Positions 1-5,057 of a stretch of 5,640 nucleotides of DNA are shown here, piece after piece. Position 1 is the stretch's first letter. Every line of letters begins with the position of its first letter. The position numbers were made by a program, and so were the translations under genes. The notes below the pieces were generated by a model that saw only the letters and a program-made list of their open reading frames with translations, was not told where the DNA came from and ran no database searches. Source of the stretch: an uncultured Clostridia bacterium. GTDB taxonomy: Bacteria; Bacillota; Clostridia; Peptostreptococcales; Acidaminobacteraceae. The stretch is from the NCBI GenBank assembly GCA_937880545.1, contig CALFKA010000295.1:1-5640 (forward strand), written 5' to 3'.

Positions 1-894
1 CCTGAGTTCAGCGGAACGGATATCCTCATTCGCTTTTTCCAAAAGGCCTTCTTCTTTTAGAAGATCTCCTGGCGTGACACCTTCGTTTGGAAGGAAAAAG
101 GTCATCCTATAGTTCCTTCCAAGATTTAACGATGCAGCCCGGAAGGAATCCTTCTCTACATAGCTGGAGAACATCTGCGTCTTCATAAATGGCGTTGTAA
201 CGTCCCCGGTCGGTGCGTGGAAGGCGGAAGGTTCCGTAAATTGTTCACTGAAGGGAGAAGTCCAGGGGAGTTTGGCATACAGTGTATTGATCAGAAGCAG
301 CACGTCACCACTTTCGGGATCTGCTTGATAAGCATCTTTAATCCGATTAGCTGTGCGCTCTGCGATGAAGTTGTTGATGCGTGCCACGCCGCTCTTATCT
401 GTCAGTTTGACGGACTCTGCGAGTGCTCCAAAGTCATTTTTTAGTTTTTCAATAAAAGACTCTTTAAGAGGGAAGCCCTCTTCGCTGAACAGTGCATTAG
501 CCAGAAGTACAGTACCTTCCTCACTCTCCTGAGAGAGTTTGGCAATCTGGCTTTTCATGAGGGAGGTTACTTCGTTGACGTCGATTCCCTCAAATCCCAT
601 AGTGCGCAGGATATCTTCACGCGTCTCTCCTTCGGAGCCCTGAACGAGCATGGAGAGAGCGATATTCAGGCTCAGGGGGGAGTAGTTGTGGTTTTCTCCG
701 TTGTCTTCAAAGAATGCGGAGGCGCTCATCTGCGCAAAGCGTCGGAGTGACTCCTGATGAGAAGCATTGATGGGCTCGTTGGGCTTCTCCTCCACAGGCT
801 CTTGCGGTGTCGGTGCGGGCGCAGGCGTAGGTGCCTTCACTGTGCAGCTCACCAGCAGTCCGAGCAGGATAAACAATATTAAGATTCGCTTCAT
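1..894 (-). CDS. Serpin-family protease inhibitor, predicted lipoprotein (C-terminus beyond window)
   Basis: Serpins are suicide inhibitors that trap serine or cysteine proteases. Read on the minus strand from ATG 894, 298 codons stay open to the window edge. Residues 1-17 form a lipoprotein signal: K2-R3, a hydrophobic core, then lipobox L14-V15-S16-C17. A Pro/Thr/Glu-rich tether follows (about 18-42). Serpin hallmarks come next in order: N-Y-S-P-L-S-L at 70-76 (the family's SPLSI block), A-N-A-L-F at 132-136, I-N-N-F at 173-176 leading to I-K-D at 185-187, the breach-region block I-N-T-L-Y through P-W-T-S-P-F at 202-215, and a later M-T-F-F-L-P strand. The usual serpin domain is 350-400 residues, so the missing part includes the reactive-centre loop; target protease and inhibitory status cannot be judged. 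The start is supported by AAGGAG (902-907) seven bases upstream. The protein probably sits anchored on the outer face of the membrane, shielding the cell from host or competitor proteases (inference). It is transcribed divergently from the ECF operon. Confidence 0.9.
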   Translation of the reverse strand, partial: MKRILILFILLGLLVSCTVKAPTPAPAPTPQEPVEEKPNEPINASHQESLRRFAQMSASAFFEDNGENHNYSPLSLNIALSMLVQGSEGETREDILRTMGFEGIDVNEVTSLMKSQIAKLSQESEEGTVLLANALFSEEGFPLKESFIEKLKNDFGALAESVKLTDKSGVARINNFIAERTANRIKDAYQADPESGDVLLLINTLYAKLPWTSPFSEQFTEPSAFHAPTGDVTTPFMKTQMFSSYVEKDSFRAASLNLGRNYRMTFFLPNEGVTPGDLLKEEGLLEKANEDIRSAELR

Positions 895-901
895 AGCTAG
901 T

Positions 902-907
902 CTCCTT
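902..907 (-). promoter_or_regulatory. Ribosome binding site of the serpin gene
   Basis: On the minus strand this reads AAGGAG, seven bases before ATG 894. It is a canonical Shine-Dalgarno match at good spacing and fixes the serpin start, which also places the lipoprotein signal peptide exactly at the N-terminus. Confidence 0.8.
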
Positions 908-921
908 TCACTCTATATACA

Positions 922-950
922 AAGGTACCCTCCCTTTCGTCCGATATCAA
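922..950 (-). promoter_or_regulatory. Candidate sigma-A promoter of the serpin gene
   Basis: On the minus strand TTGATA (950-945) matches the -35 consensus at five of six positions. It is followed after 17 bases by TACCTT (927-922), a weak -10 that keeps only the first two T/A bases and the final T. An A-tract lies just upstream (about 953-963), as in UP elements. The predicted start near 915 would give a leader of about 20 nt. The weak -10 makes this a candidate only; TATATA at 914-919 is another AT-rich hexamer but has no -35 at proper distance. Confidence 0.4.
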
Positions 951-996
951 AGGTTTTTTTTATAGCCGGCACGAACATCGTGAATTAGACGACAGA

Positions 997-1029
997 GCGA
1001 TTCCTTCCCTTTCTTACTGAGAGAATCGC
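997..1029. repeat. Inverted repeat with 7-bp perfect arms
   Basis: GCGATTC (997-1003) and GAATCGC (1023-1029) are exact reverse complements separated by 19 bases. After one mismatch, three more pairs (one of them G-T) can form inside. Neither side is followed by a T-tract on either strand, so it does not look like an intrinsic terminator. It lies outside the likely transcripts of both divergent genes, which fits a protein-binding site better than an RNA element. A chance repeat is possible. Confidence 0.35.
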
Positions 1030-1097
1030 AACGAGATGCTGAGAATATTCAGGCTTAAATACGTCATAGGGGGGTCGTGTCTTTTGGCGAGAAAAGC

Positions 1098-1115
1098 CAC
1101 TACTGGAAAATAGTG
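1098..1115. repeat. Short inverted repeat overlapping the operon promoter
   Basis: CACTA (1098-1102) and TAGTG (1111-1115) are reverse complements spaced by eight bases. They lie where the -35 and spacer of the operon promoter would be. The position would suit an operator or activator site, but the arms are short and chance occurrence is quite possible. Confidence 0.25.
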
Positions 1116-1117
1116 CG

Positions 1118-1126
1118 TGGTATGAT
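1118..1126 (+). promoter_or_regulatory. Extended -10 promoter of the GntR-kinase-ECF operon
   Basis: TGG followed by TATGAT (1121-1126) is a five-of-six match to the -10 hexamer with the TGn extension. No good -35 exists 16-18 bases upstream, which is common for extended -10 promoters. Transcription would begin near 1133, leaving a leader of about 35 nt that contains the palindrome at 1147-1160. This is the only strong promoter-like element seen ahead of the five-gene operon. Confidence 0.5.
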
Positions 1127-1146
1127 CTATTTGAAAGCTCAAGAGG

Positions 1147-1160
1147 TCATGACGTCATGA
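1147..1160. promoter_or_regulatory. Perfect 14-bp palindrome, candidate operator of the GntR regulator
   Basis: TCATGACGTCATGA is identical to its reverse complement over all 14 bases. It can also be read as two direct copies of GTCATGA (1146-1152 and 1154-1160) with one base between. GntR-family dimers bind short palindromes often built around GT...AC. This one sits directly before the regulator start, overlaps its ribosome binding site, and lies about 15-28 bases downstream of the predicted transcription start. Binding there could block elongation or initiation, giving autorepression of the whole operon. The binding itself is inferred; the symmetry is seen. Confidence 0.55.
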
Positions 1161-1167
1161 GGTGGCT

Positions 1168-1884
1168 ATGTATCAAGATCCACTGTATATTCAAGTAATT
1201 AAAGATATTGTAGACAAAATTGAAGAAGGTGTTTTTGAGGGTGACTCCTTTTTGCCCAGTGAACAGGAGTTGATGAAACAATACGCAATGAGTCGAACGA
1301 CTATCCGTCGAGCTGTATCTGAGCTTATCAATCAAGGTTATCTGACGGTGATCAGAGGCGTGGGAACGAAGATTGTACCCAGCCAATTAAATGTCAGAAG
1401 CCAGGAGCTGATGAGTTTCACTCAAATGATGCAACGTCACGGTGTAGAACCAGGTACCGCAAGTTTGAATATTAAGACAGACTGCTCCACTCCTGAGATT
1501 GAAGCGATTTTAAACACAAAGGAAATCATCTGCATAGAGCGTGTAAGAACTGCCGATAAGACCCCCATCTCAATCAATATTTCTTATCTCCCGGAGAGAT
1601 TGTTAAAAGAACCGGGCAAGGATACGAGTGTTTTTCGAAAACACACTTCATTGTATGCTATTTTGGAAAACGAGCTTAACACAACCGTATATATCACAGA
1701 AGATACGATGAGTGCCATTAAAGCAGACGCAACACTTGCCAAAAGGATCCAAGTTCGAAAAAATGATCCTATTCTTCTTATCCATCGAAAAGCCTATGAT
1801 ACGAAACACAATATTATTGAATATAGTATTATTTATCTCCGCGCTGATCGCTACCGATACACCGTGACATTAAGGAGGAAATGA
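1168..1884 (+). CDS. GntR-family transcriptional regulator, HutC subfamily (UTRA domain)
   Basis: This is a DNA-binding repressor or activator, probably of the operon it heads. Numbering from ATG 1168 (238 residues), the N-terminus opens with P-L-Y-I-Q, typical of the family. The winged helix spans about 5-72, with the L-P-S-E-Q-E-L block at 29-35, recognition helix S-R-T-T-I-R-R-A at 42-49, and wing R-G-V-G-T at 63-67. The rest (about 85-235) fits a UTRA ligand-binding domain, ending in the E-Y-S-I-I-Y-L-R-A-D-R-Y strand typical of HutC members. UTRA domains usually sense small metabolites such as sugar phosphates. GTG 1162 could add two residues, but ATG 1168, five bases after GAGG (1159-1162), fits better. 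Its stop overlaps the first start codon of the kinase by four bases, so the two are translationally coupled. The ligand is not predictable; the likely candidates are the operon's substrate or its phosphorylated form. Confidence 0.93.
   Translation: MYQDPLYIQVIKDIVDKIEEGVFEGDSFLPSEQELMKQYAMSRTTIRRAVSELINQGYLTVIRGVGTKIVPSQLNVRSQELMSFTQMMQRHGVEPGTASLNIKTDCSTPEIEAILNTKEIICIERVRTADKTPISINISYLPERLLKEPGKDTSVFRKHTSLYAILENELNTTVYITEDTMSAIKADATLAKRIQVRKNDPILLIHRKAYDTKHNIIEYSIIYLRADRYRYTVTLRRK
1872..1878 (+). promoter_or_regulatory. Ribosome binding site inside the end of the regulator gene
   Basis: AAGGAGG lies within the last codons of the GntR gene. It is only two bases from ATG 1881 but eight bases from GTG 1887. 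The spacing therefore favours GTG 1887 as the kinase start, although ATG 1881 forms the usual ATGA stop-start overlap. Confidence 0.7.
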
Positions 1885-2837
1885 ACGTGCCAAAATTACT
1901 CTGTTTGGGAACTGTTGGTATGGATGTGTTGATGAAGGTAGATAGTCTCCCGGAAGCGGACAGCTTTGGGGTGATTGAGAGCAGCACTTACCTTCCGGGC
2001 GGAAGTGGCACAAATGTCGCTGCGGAAGCATCCAGAATGGGAATGGACACTACATATATAGCAAAAATCGGCGATGACAGGTTTGGGAAAGATATTCTCA
2101 TGAGCCTTGAAGACGAGGGAATAAAGCATCATACCATGGTCATAAAAGAACATGGGATATCTCTACACACATATATCGTCATCGATAGCAAAGGTGAAAA
2201 GTTCATTCTCCTAAATCTAGGTGATTCTTTTGGAGATCTCCGCAAAGAGGAAGTCTCCGCGCAAGCCATTGCGTCCTGCGATGTATTCTTTACAGATCTA
2301 TTTCCGAAAGAGCCGAGCCTGTTTGCTTTGGAACTGGCTAAAGAGAAGGGCAAAAAGACAGTGTTCAACATGCAGACCGGTCTATCAACTTTGCAAGCCT
2401 TTGGGTTTACAAAAGAAGATGTACTAAATAGTTTAAAGTGGGTGGACGTTTTTGCTCCTTCAAGAGAAGGACTAAAAGATCTCTTTGGCGAAGAGGATCC
2501 TCGTCTAGTCCTAAAAGAAATTAGAAAGTACTTCTCGGGAATCATCCTCTCCACTCAGGGTGCCAAAGGAGTCATCTATATCGATGAAGAGGATACAGTT
2601 GGGGAAGTATTCTCTTTGACAGTAGATGTCAAGGATACTACAGGGGCGGGAGACACTTTTTTGGGGGCGTTTATTTCTAGTTACTTTAACGATCACAGAG
2701 CACTTAAAGAGGCGGTTACTTACGCCAATGCTGCAGCTGCCTATACTTGTCAATCAATTGGGGCCAGGACGGGACCAACTACTGATCAACTGAAACAATT
2801 TCTAGAAAACTACAAAGGAGAAAGTCATGAAGTTTGA
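1881..2837 (+). CDS. PfkB/ribokinase-family kinase
   Basis: This cytoplasmic ATP-dependent kinase phosphorylates a hydroxyl group on a sugar, nucleoside or vitamin precursor; here it probably traps the molecule imported by the ECF transporter. From ATG 1881 it has 318 residues, the usual family length; GTG 1887 would give 316. Seen motifs: D15 in the first strand (G-x-x-x-M-D, the substrate-hydroxyl position in ribokinase), the PfkB signature 1 block L-P-G-G-S-G-T-N at 38-45, and signature 2 D-T-T-G-A-G-D-T-F at 252-260 with catalytic base D258 and the anion hole. The N-x-x-E metal/phosphate motif of ribokinases appears replaced by S194-R-E-G197 after P193 (alignment by eye). It lies between regulator and S component, overlapping the latter by 11 bases. 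Substrate specificity cannot be read from motifs: nucleoside, ribose-type sugar, hydroxymethylpyrimidine and alpha-ribazole kinase roles all remain possible. Confidence 0.92.
   Translation: MNVPKLLCLGTVGMDVLMKVDSLPEADSFGVIESSTYLPGGSGTNVAAEASRMGMDTTYIAKIGDDRFGKDILMSLEDEGIKHHTMVIKEHGISLHTYIVIDSKGEKFILLNLGDSFGDLRKEEVSAQAIASCDVFFTDLFPKEPSLFALELAKEKGKKTVFNMQTGLSTLQAFGFTKEDVLNSLKWVDVFAPSREGLKDLFGEEDPRLVLKEIRKYFSGIILSTQGAKGVIYIDEEDTVGEVFSLTVDVKDTTGAGDTFLGAFISSYFNDHRALKEAVTYANAAAAYTCQSIGARTGPTTDQLKQFLENYKGESHEV
2814..2820 (+). promoter_or_regulatory. Ribosome binding site of the S component
   Basis: AAAGGAG lies six bases before ATG 2827, inside the last codons of the kinase gene. It supports this start and the 11-base overlap between the two genes, a sign of translational coupling. 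Confidence 0.75.
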
Positions 2838-3342
2838 AGAAAAGCAAGGCAAAGGCAATGTCGTATCCACCAAGAATATCGCCATCATGGCAATATTTAT
2901 CGCTTTGAGTGCGGTTGGCGCATTTATTAAGATTCCCAGTCCTATCGGATCTATCGGTCTGGACTCAGCTCCGGGATTCTTTTCCGCTATTGCCTTTGGT
3001 CCGATGATAGGGGCTGTGGTGACGGCAGTGGGCCATCTCCTTTCAGCTGCCGTTGTAGGCTTTCCTCTGACTCTGCCCATTCATCTGTTGATTGCAGTGG
3101 GTATGGGCGTCCTCGCAGCACTCTTTTTCTTCATTGGCAGAAGAGGTACTCTCGGCTTATTATTTGCTATCGTCATTGTTGCTTTACTTAATGGATTTGC
3201 GCTGGGTCTATTCCTTCTGCCCATCGGAGGAAAAGCATTGTATCTCTCAATGATCGTTCCGCTGCTCATAGCTGCTGCGGTCAATCTCATCATCGCCGGA
3301 TTGGCGTATCTTGGTCTTAAAAACAGCACACTGATCAATTAG
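2827..3342 (+). CDS. ECF transporter S component (substrate-binding membrane protein), substrate unknown
   Basis: S components are small membrane proteins that capture a vitamin or related micronutrient with high affinity and work with an EcfT-EcfA-EcfA' module. This protein has 171 residues, the normal size. After a short polar N-terminus, about six hydrophobic segments can be drawn: 17-36, 46-68, 74-103, 108-128, 129-146 and 147-164. Helix 1 carries A22-x3-A26, the small-residue pattern by which S components dock on EcfT. A distinctive block spans 48-86, with A-P-G-F-F, F-G-P, G-H-L-L-S-A at 69-74, and G-F-P-L-T-L-P-I-H at 78-86. This resembles the broad ECF S-component group and, from memory, sequences annotated as alpha-ribazole transporter CblT; that resemblance is a lead, not an assignment. 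Its position between a kinase and its own ATPase/EcfT genes marks a dedicated (group I) system. Confidence 0.85.
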   Translation: MKFEEKQGKGNVVSTKNIAIMAIFIALSAVGAFIKIPSPIGSIGLDSAPGFFSAIAFGPMIGAVVTAVGHLLSAAVVGFPLTLPIHLLIAVGMGVLAALFFFIGRRGTLGLLFAIVIVALLNGFALGLFLLPIGGKALYLSMIVPLLIAAAVNLIIAGLAYLGLKNSTLIN

Positions 3343-3346
3343 GAGA
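3341..3346 (+). promoter_or_regulatory. Ribosome binding site of the fused ATPase
   Basis: AGGAGA overlaps the TAG stop of the S-component gene and is four bases before ATG 3351. The eight-base gap between genes leaves no room for a terminator or separate promoter. Confidence 0.65.
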
Positions 3347-3350
3347 ACCT

Positions 3351-5057
3351 ATGGAAGGCATTGGTTTCAAGCAGGTAAATTATCACTATCCAAGAACGGA
3401 AAGGGCCTCTTTAAAGAATATCAATCTCTCGTTGAAAAAAGGAAGGTTCTACGTTCTGATGGGTGAAACCGGAGCCGGAAAATCAACGCTTTTAAAATGC
3501 ATTAATGGAGTGATTCCTCAATTGGAGGAAGGCACTCTTACAGGGGAAGTATCTATAGAAGGTCAGTCCATAGAAAGGGTGCGTGTACAGGAGCTTACGC
3601 AAGTCGTTGGGCTGGTCATGCAGGATGCTGAAACGCAGATTTTGGGAAGAACAGTCGAAGAAGATGTCGCTTTTGGTCCAAGAAACTACCTGGTTCCAAA
3701 AGAAGAGATCTTTCAAAGAATTGCCGACGTACTTCGTCTGGTGCGCCTTGATGGTTATCAGAAACGTGATAGCGACTCACTTTCCGGAGGAGAAAAACAG
3801 AGGCTGGTATTAGCGGATATTTTAGCTATGCATCCTGAATACCTTTTACTGGATGAACCCACCAGTGAACTGGATCCTTTGGGAAGAGAAGAGATCTATC
3901 AGGTGATTAAAGATCTCCGAAAGGATGAGGCGAAAACGATTCTGGCCGTTGAACACTCCAGTCAGGATATTATCGAAAAGGCAGATGAGATCATTGTCTT
4001 GAAAGAAGGAGAGATCCTGTGGAAGGGAGACACGAAGACCTTCTTTACTTCTGAGGAAGTTCTGGAAGAAAGTGGTGTGAAGCCTATTCCGGTAGCCTCG
4101 CTGGGGATTCAACTTGCGAAAGCGGGATTCATTGATGAAAGCGAGATCCCGGTGACTCTTGAAGAAGCGAGACAAGTGGTCGGCAAACTTCTCGATGGGG
4201 TGAAGCTTCAGTCGGAACAAAGAACGCCAGAGACAAAAGAACCAGTAATTGACATTGAGAACATGAGTTTTCGATATAAGGACACATGGGTTTTTGAAGA
4301 TTTTCACCTAAAAATTCCCGCAGGATCTTTTACCGCCATCATCGGACAAAACGGCAGTGGTAAGACGACTCTGGCCAAACAGTTAAATGGTTTACTGACA
4401 CCTCAAAAGGGTTCGATCAGGATTCAAGGGAGAGACATTGTCGGCAAAAAGCCGGAAGCCCTGGCGGAACAGATTGGCTATGTCTTTCAAAATCCGGACC
4501 ACCAAATCTTTTCTGCTTCCCTTTATGATGAAATTGCCTTTGGATTAAAAAGGCTAAAACTCCCTTCAGAGGAGAGAGAACAACGCATTCAGGAAGCACT
4601 CCTGTTTACCGGCCTGGAGGAGTTTAAAAACCATCACCCGTTTTCTATCGGCAAAGGAGAACGACAGAAGCTGGCTGTAGCAAGTATATTGGCTCTGCGT
4701 CCTTCTATTCTCGTTGTTGATGAGCCGACGACGGGACAGGATTGGCACGGTATTAAAGTCATGATGGATATGATGGAAGCTCTTCACAGCCAAGGGGTGA
4801 CTATCATCATGATCACTCACGATATGGATGTAGTAAGTGCTTATGCAGATCATGTCATCCTACTTGGAGAAGGAAAATTATTGGCTCAAGGCTCACCCGC
4901 TGATGTCTTTGTTCAAACAGATTTGTTGAAGAGTTCGTGTGTCACAGCTCCCCAGCTTGTTGAGTTGTGTATGGCATTAGAACAACCTGTCCTTATGACT
5001 GAAGAGGCGCTCTTTGCGGCAATTTTTGAAGCGAAAGGAGGAAGCTATGTCGAGTAA
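3351..5057 (+). CDS. Fused energy-coupling factor ATPase (EcfA-EcfA' double ABC protein)
   Basis: This cytoplasmic ATPase powers the ECF transporter; the two ABC domains that are usually separate subunits are joined in one 568-residue chain. Domain 1 (about 4-235): Walker A G-E-T-G-A-G-K-S-T at 38-46, Q-loop near 90, signature L-S-G-G-E at 144-148, Walker B L-L-L-D-E with D168-E169, and switch H202. A linker of roughly 60 residues follows. Domain 2 (about 300-540): Walker A G-Q-N-G-S-G-K-T-T at 332-340, degenerate signature S-I-G-K-G-E at 432-437, Walker B V-V-D-E with D457-E458, and switch H490. All catalytic residues are present in both halves, so both sites may hydrolyse ATP. The C-terminal tail (about 540-568) resembles the extension that EcfA proteins use for dimer contacts. 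The start is set by the AGGAGA site. The gene overlaps EcfT by 11 bases, and the neighbours confirm an ECF rather than an ordinary ABC importer. Confidence 0.93.
   Translation: MEGIGFKQVNYHYPRTERASLKNINLSLKKGRFYVLMGETGAGKSTLLKCINGVIPQLEEGTLTGEVSIEGQSIERVRVQELTQVVGLVMQDAETQILGRTVEEDVAFGPRNYLVPKEEIFQRIADVLRLVRLDGYQKRDSDSLSGGEKQRLVLADILAMHPEYLLLDEPTSELDPLGREEIYQVIKDLRKDEAKTILAVEHSSQDIIEKADEIIVLKEGEILWKGDTKTFFTSEEVLEESGVKPIPVASLGIQLAKAGFIDESEIPVTLEEARQVVGKLLDGVKLQSEQRTPETKEPVIDIENMSFRYKDTWVFEDFHLKIPAGSFTAIIGQNGSGKTTLAKQLNGLLTPQKGSIRIQGRDIVGKKPEALAEQIGYVFQNPDHQIFSASLYDEIAFGLKRLKLPSEEREQRIQEALLFTGLEEFKNHHPFSIGKGERQKLAVASILALRPSILVVDEPTTGQDWHGIKVMMDMMEALHSQGVTIIMITHDMDVVSAYADHVILLGEGKLLAQGSPADVFVQTDLLKSSCVTAPQLVELCMALEQPVLMTEEALFAAIFEAKGGSYVE
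5034..5041 (+). promoter_or_regulatory. Ribosome binding site of the EcfT gene
   Basis: AAAGGAGG, a full-strength Shine-Dalgarno sequence, lies within the end of the ATPase gene five bases before ATG 5047. It fixes the EcfT start and the 11-base overlap. Confidence 0.75.

Larger units (their letters stand above)
895..1161. other. Divergent intergenic regulatory region
   Basis: About 270 bases separate the serpin start from the GntR start, and the genes point away from each other. No convincing gene lies here. The stretch holds a weak serpin promoter, an extended -10 for the operon, inverted repeats at 970-982, 997-1029 and 1098-1115, a G-run (1069-1074), and a perfect palindrome at 1147-1160. 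No U-tract hairpin and no recognisable riboswitch fold was seen. The density of symmetric elements suggests binding sites for one or more regulators. Confidence 0.6.

Noticed and set aside
217..444. 75-codon plus-strand frame
   Set aside because: Lies antisense inside the serpin gene, whose frame encodes clear family motifs; no ribosome binding site.
767..988. 73-codon plus-strand frame, Gly/Ser-rich
   Set aside because: Antisense to the serpin signal and tether region and spans the serpin start and promoter; composition reflects the Pro/Thr-rich codons on the other strand.
1081..1096. CTTTT-GGCGAG-AAAAG hairpin as a terminator
   Set aside because: Stem is five mostly A-T pairs with no following T-tract, and it lies upstream of the operon promoter.
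1036..1113. Small plus-strand reading frame of 25 codons in the intergenic region
   Set aside because: No Shine-Dalgarno sequence precedes its ATG and the product has no recognisable character; it also runs across the -35 region of the operon promoter.
1127..1167. Riboswitch in the operon leader (thiamine, cobalamin, riboflavin or preQ1 type)
   Set aside because: The predicted leader is only about 35 nt and holds no known riboswitch core; control by the GntR palindrome explains the region better.
2129..2554. 141-codon minus-strand frame
   Set aside because: Antisense shadow of the PfkB kinase gene with no family features.
1881..3342. Queuine/queuosine salvage (QueT or QrtT with QueK and QueL)
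   Set aside because: That ECF-linked pathway uses a nucleosidase and a radical SAM enzyme; here the enzyme is a PfkB kinase and neither partner is in the window.
3846..4307. 153-codon minus-strand frame
   Set aside because: Antisense to the fused ATPase, whose plus-strand motifs are unmistakable; no start signals.
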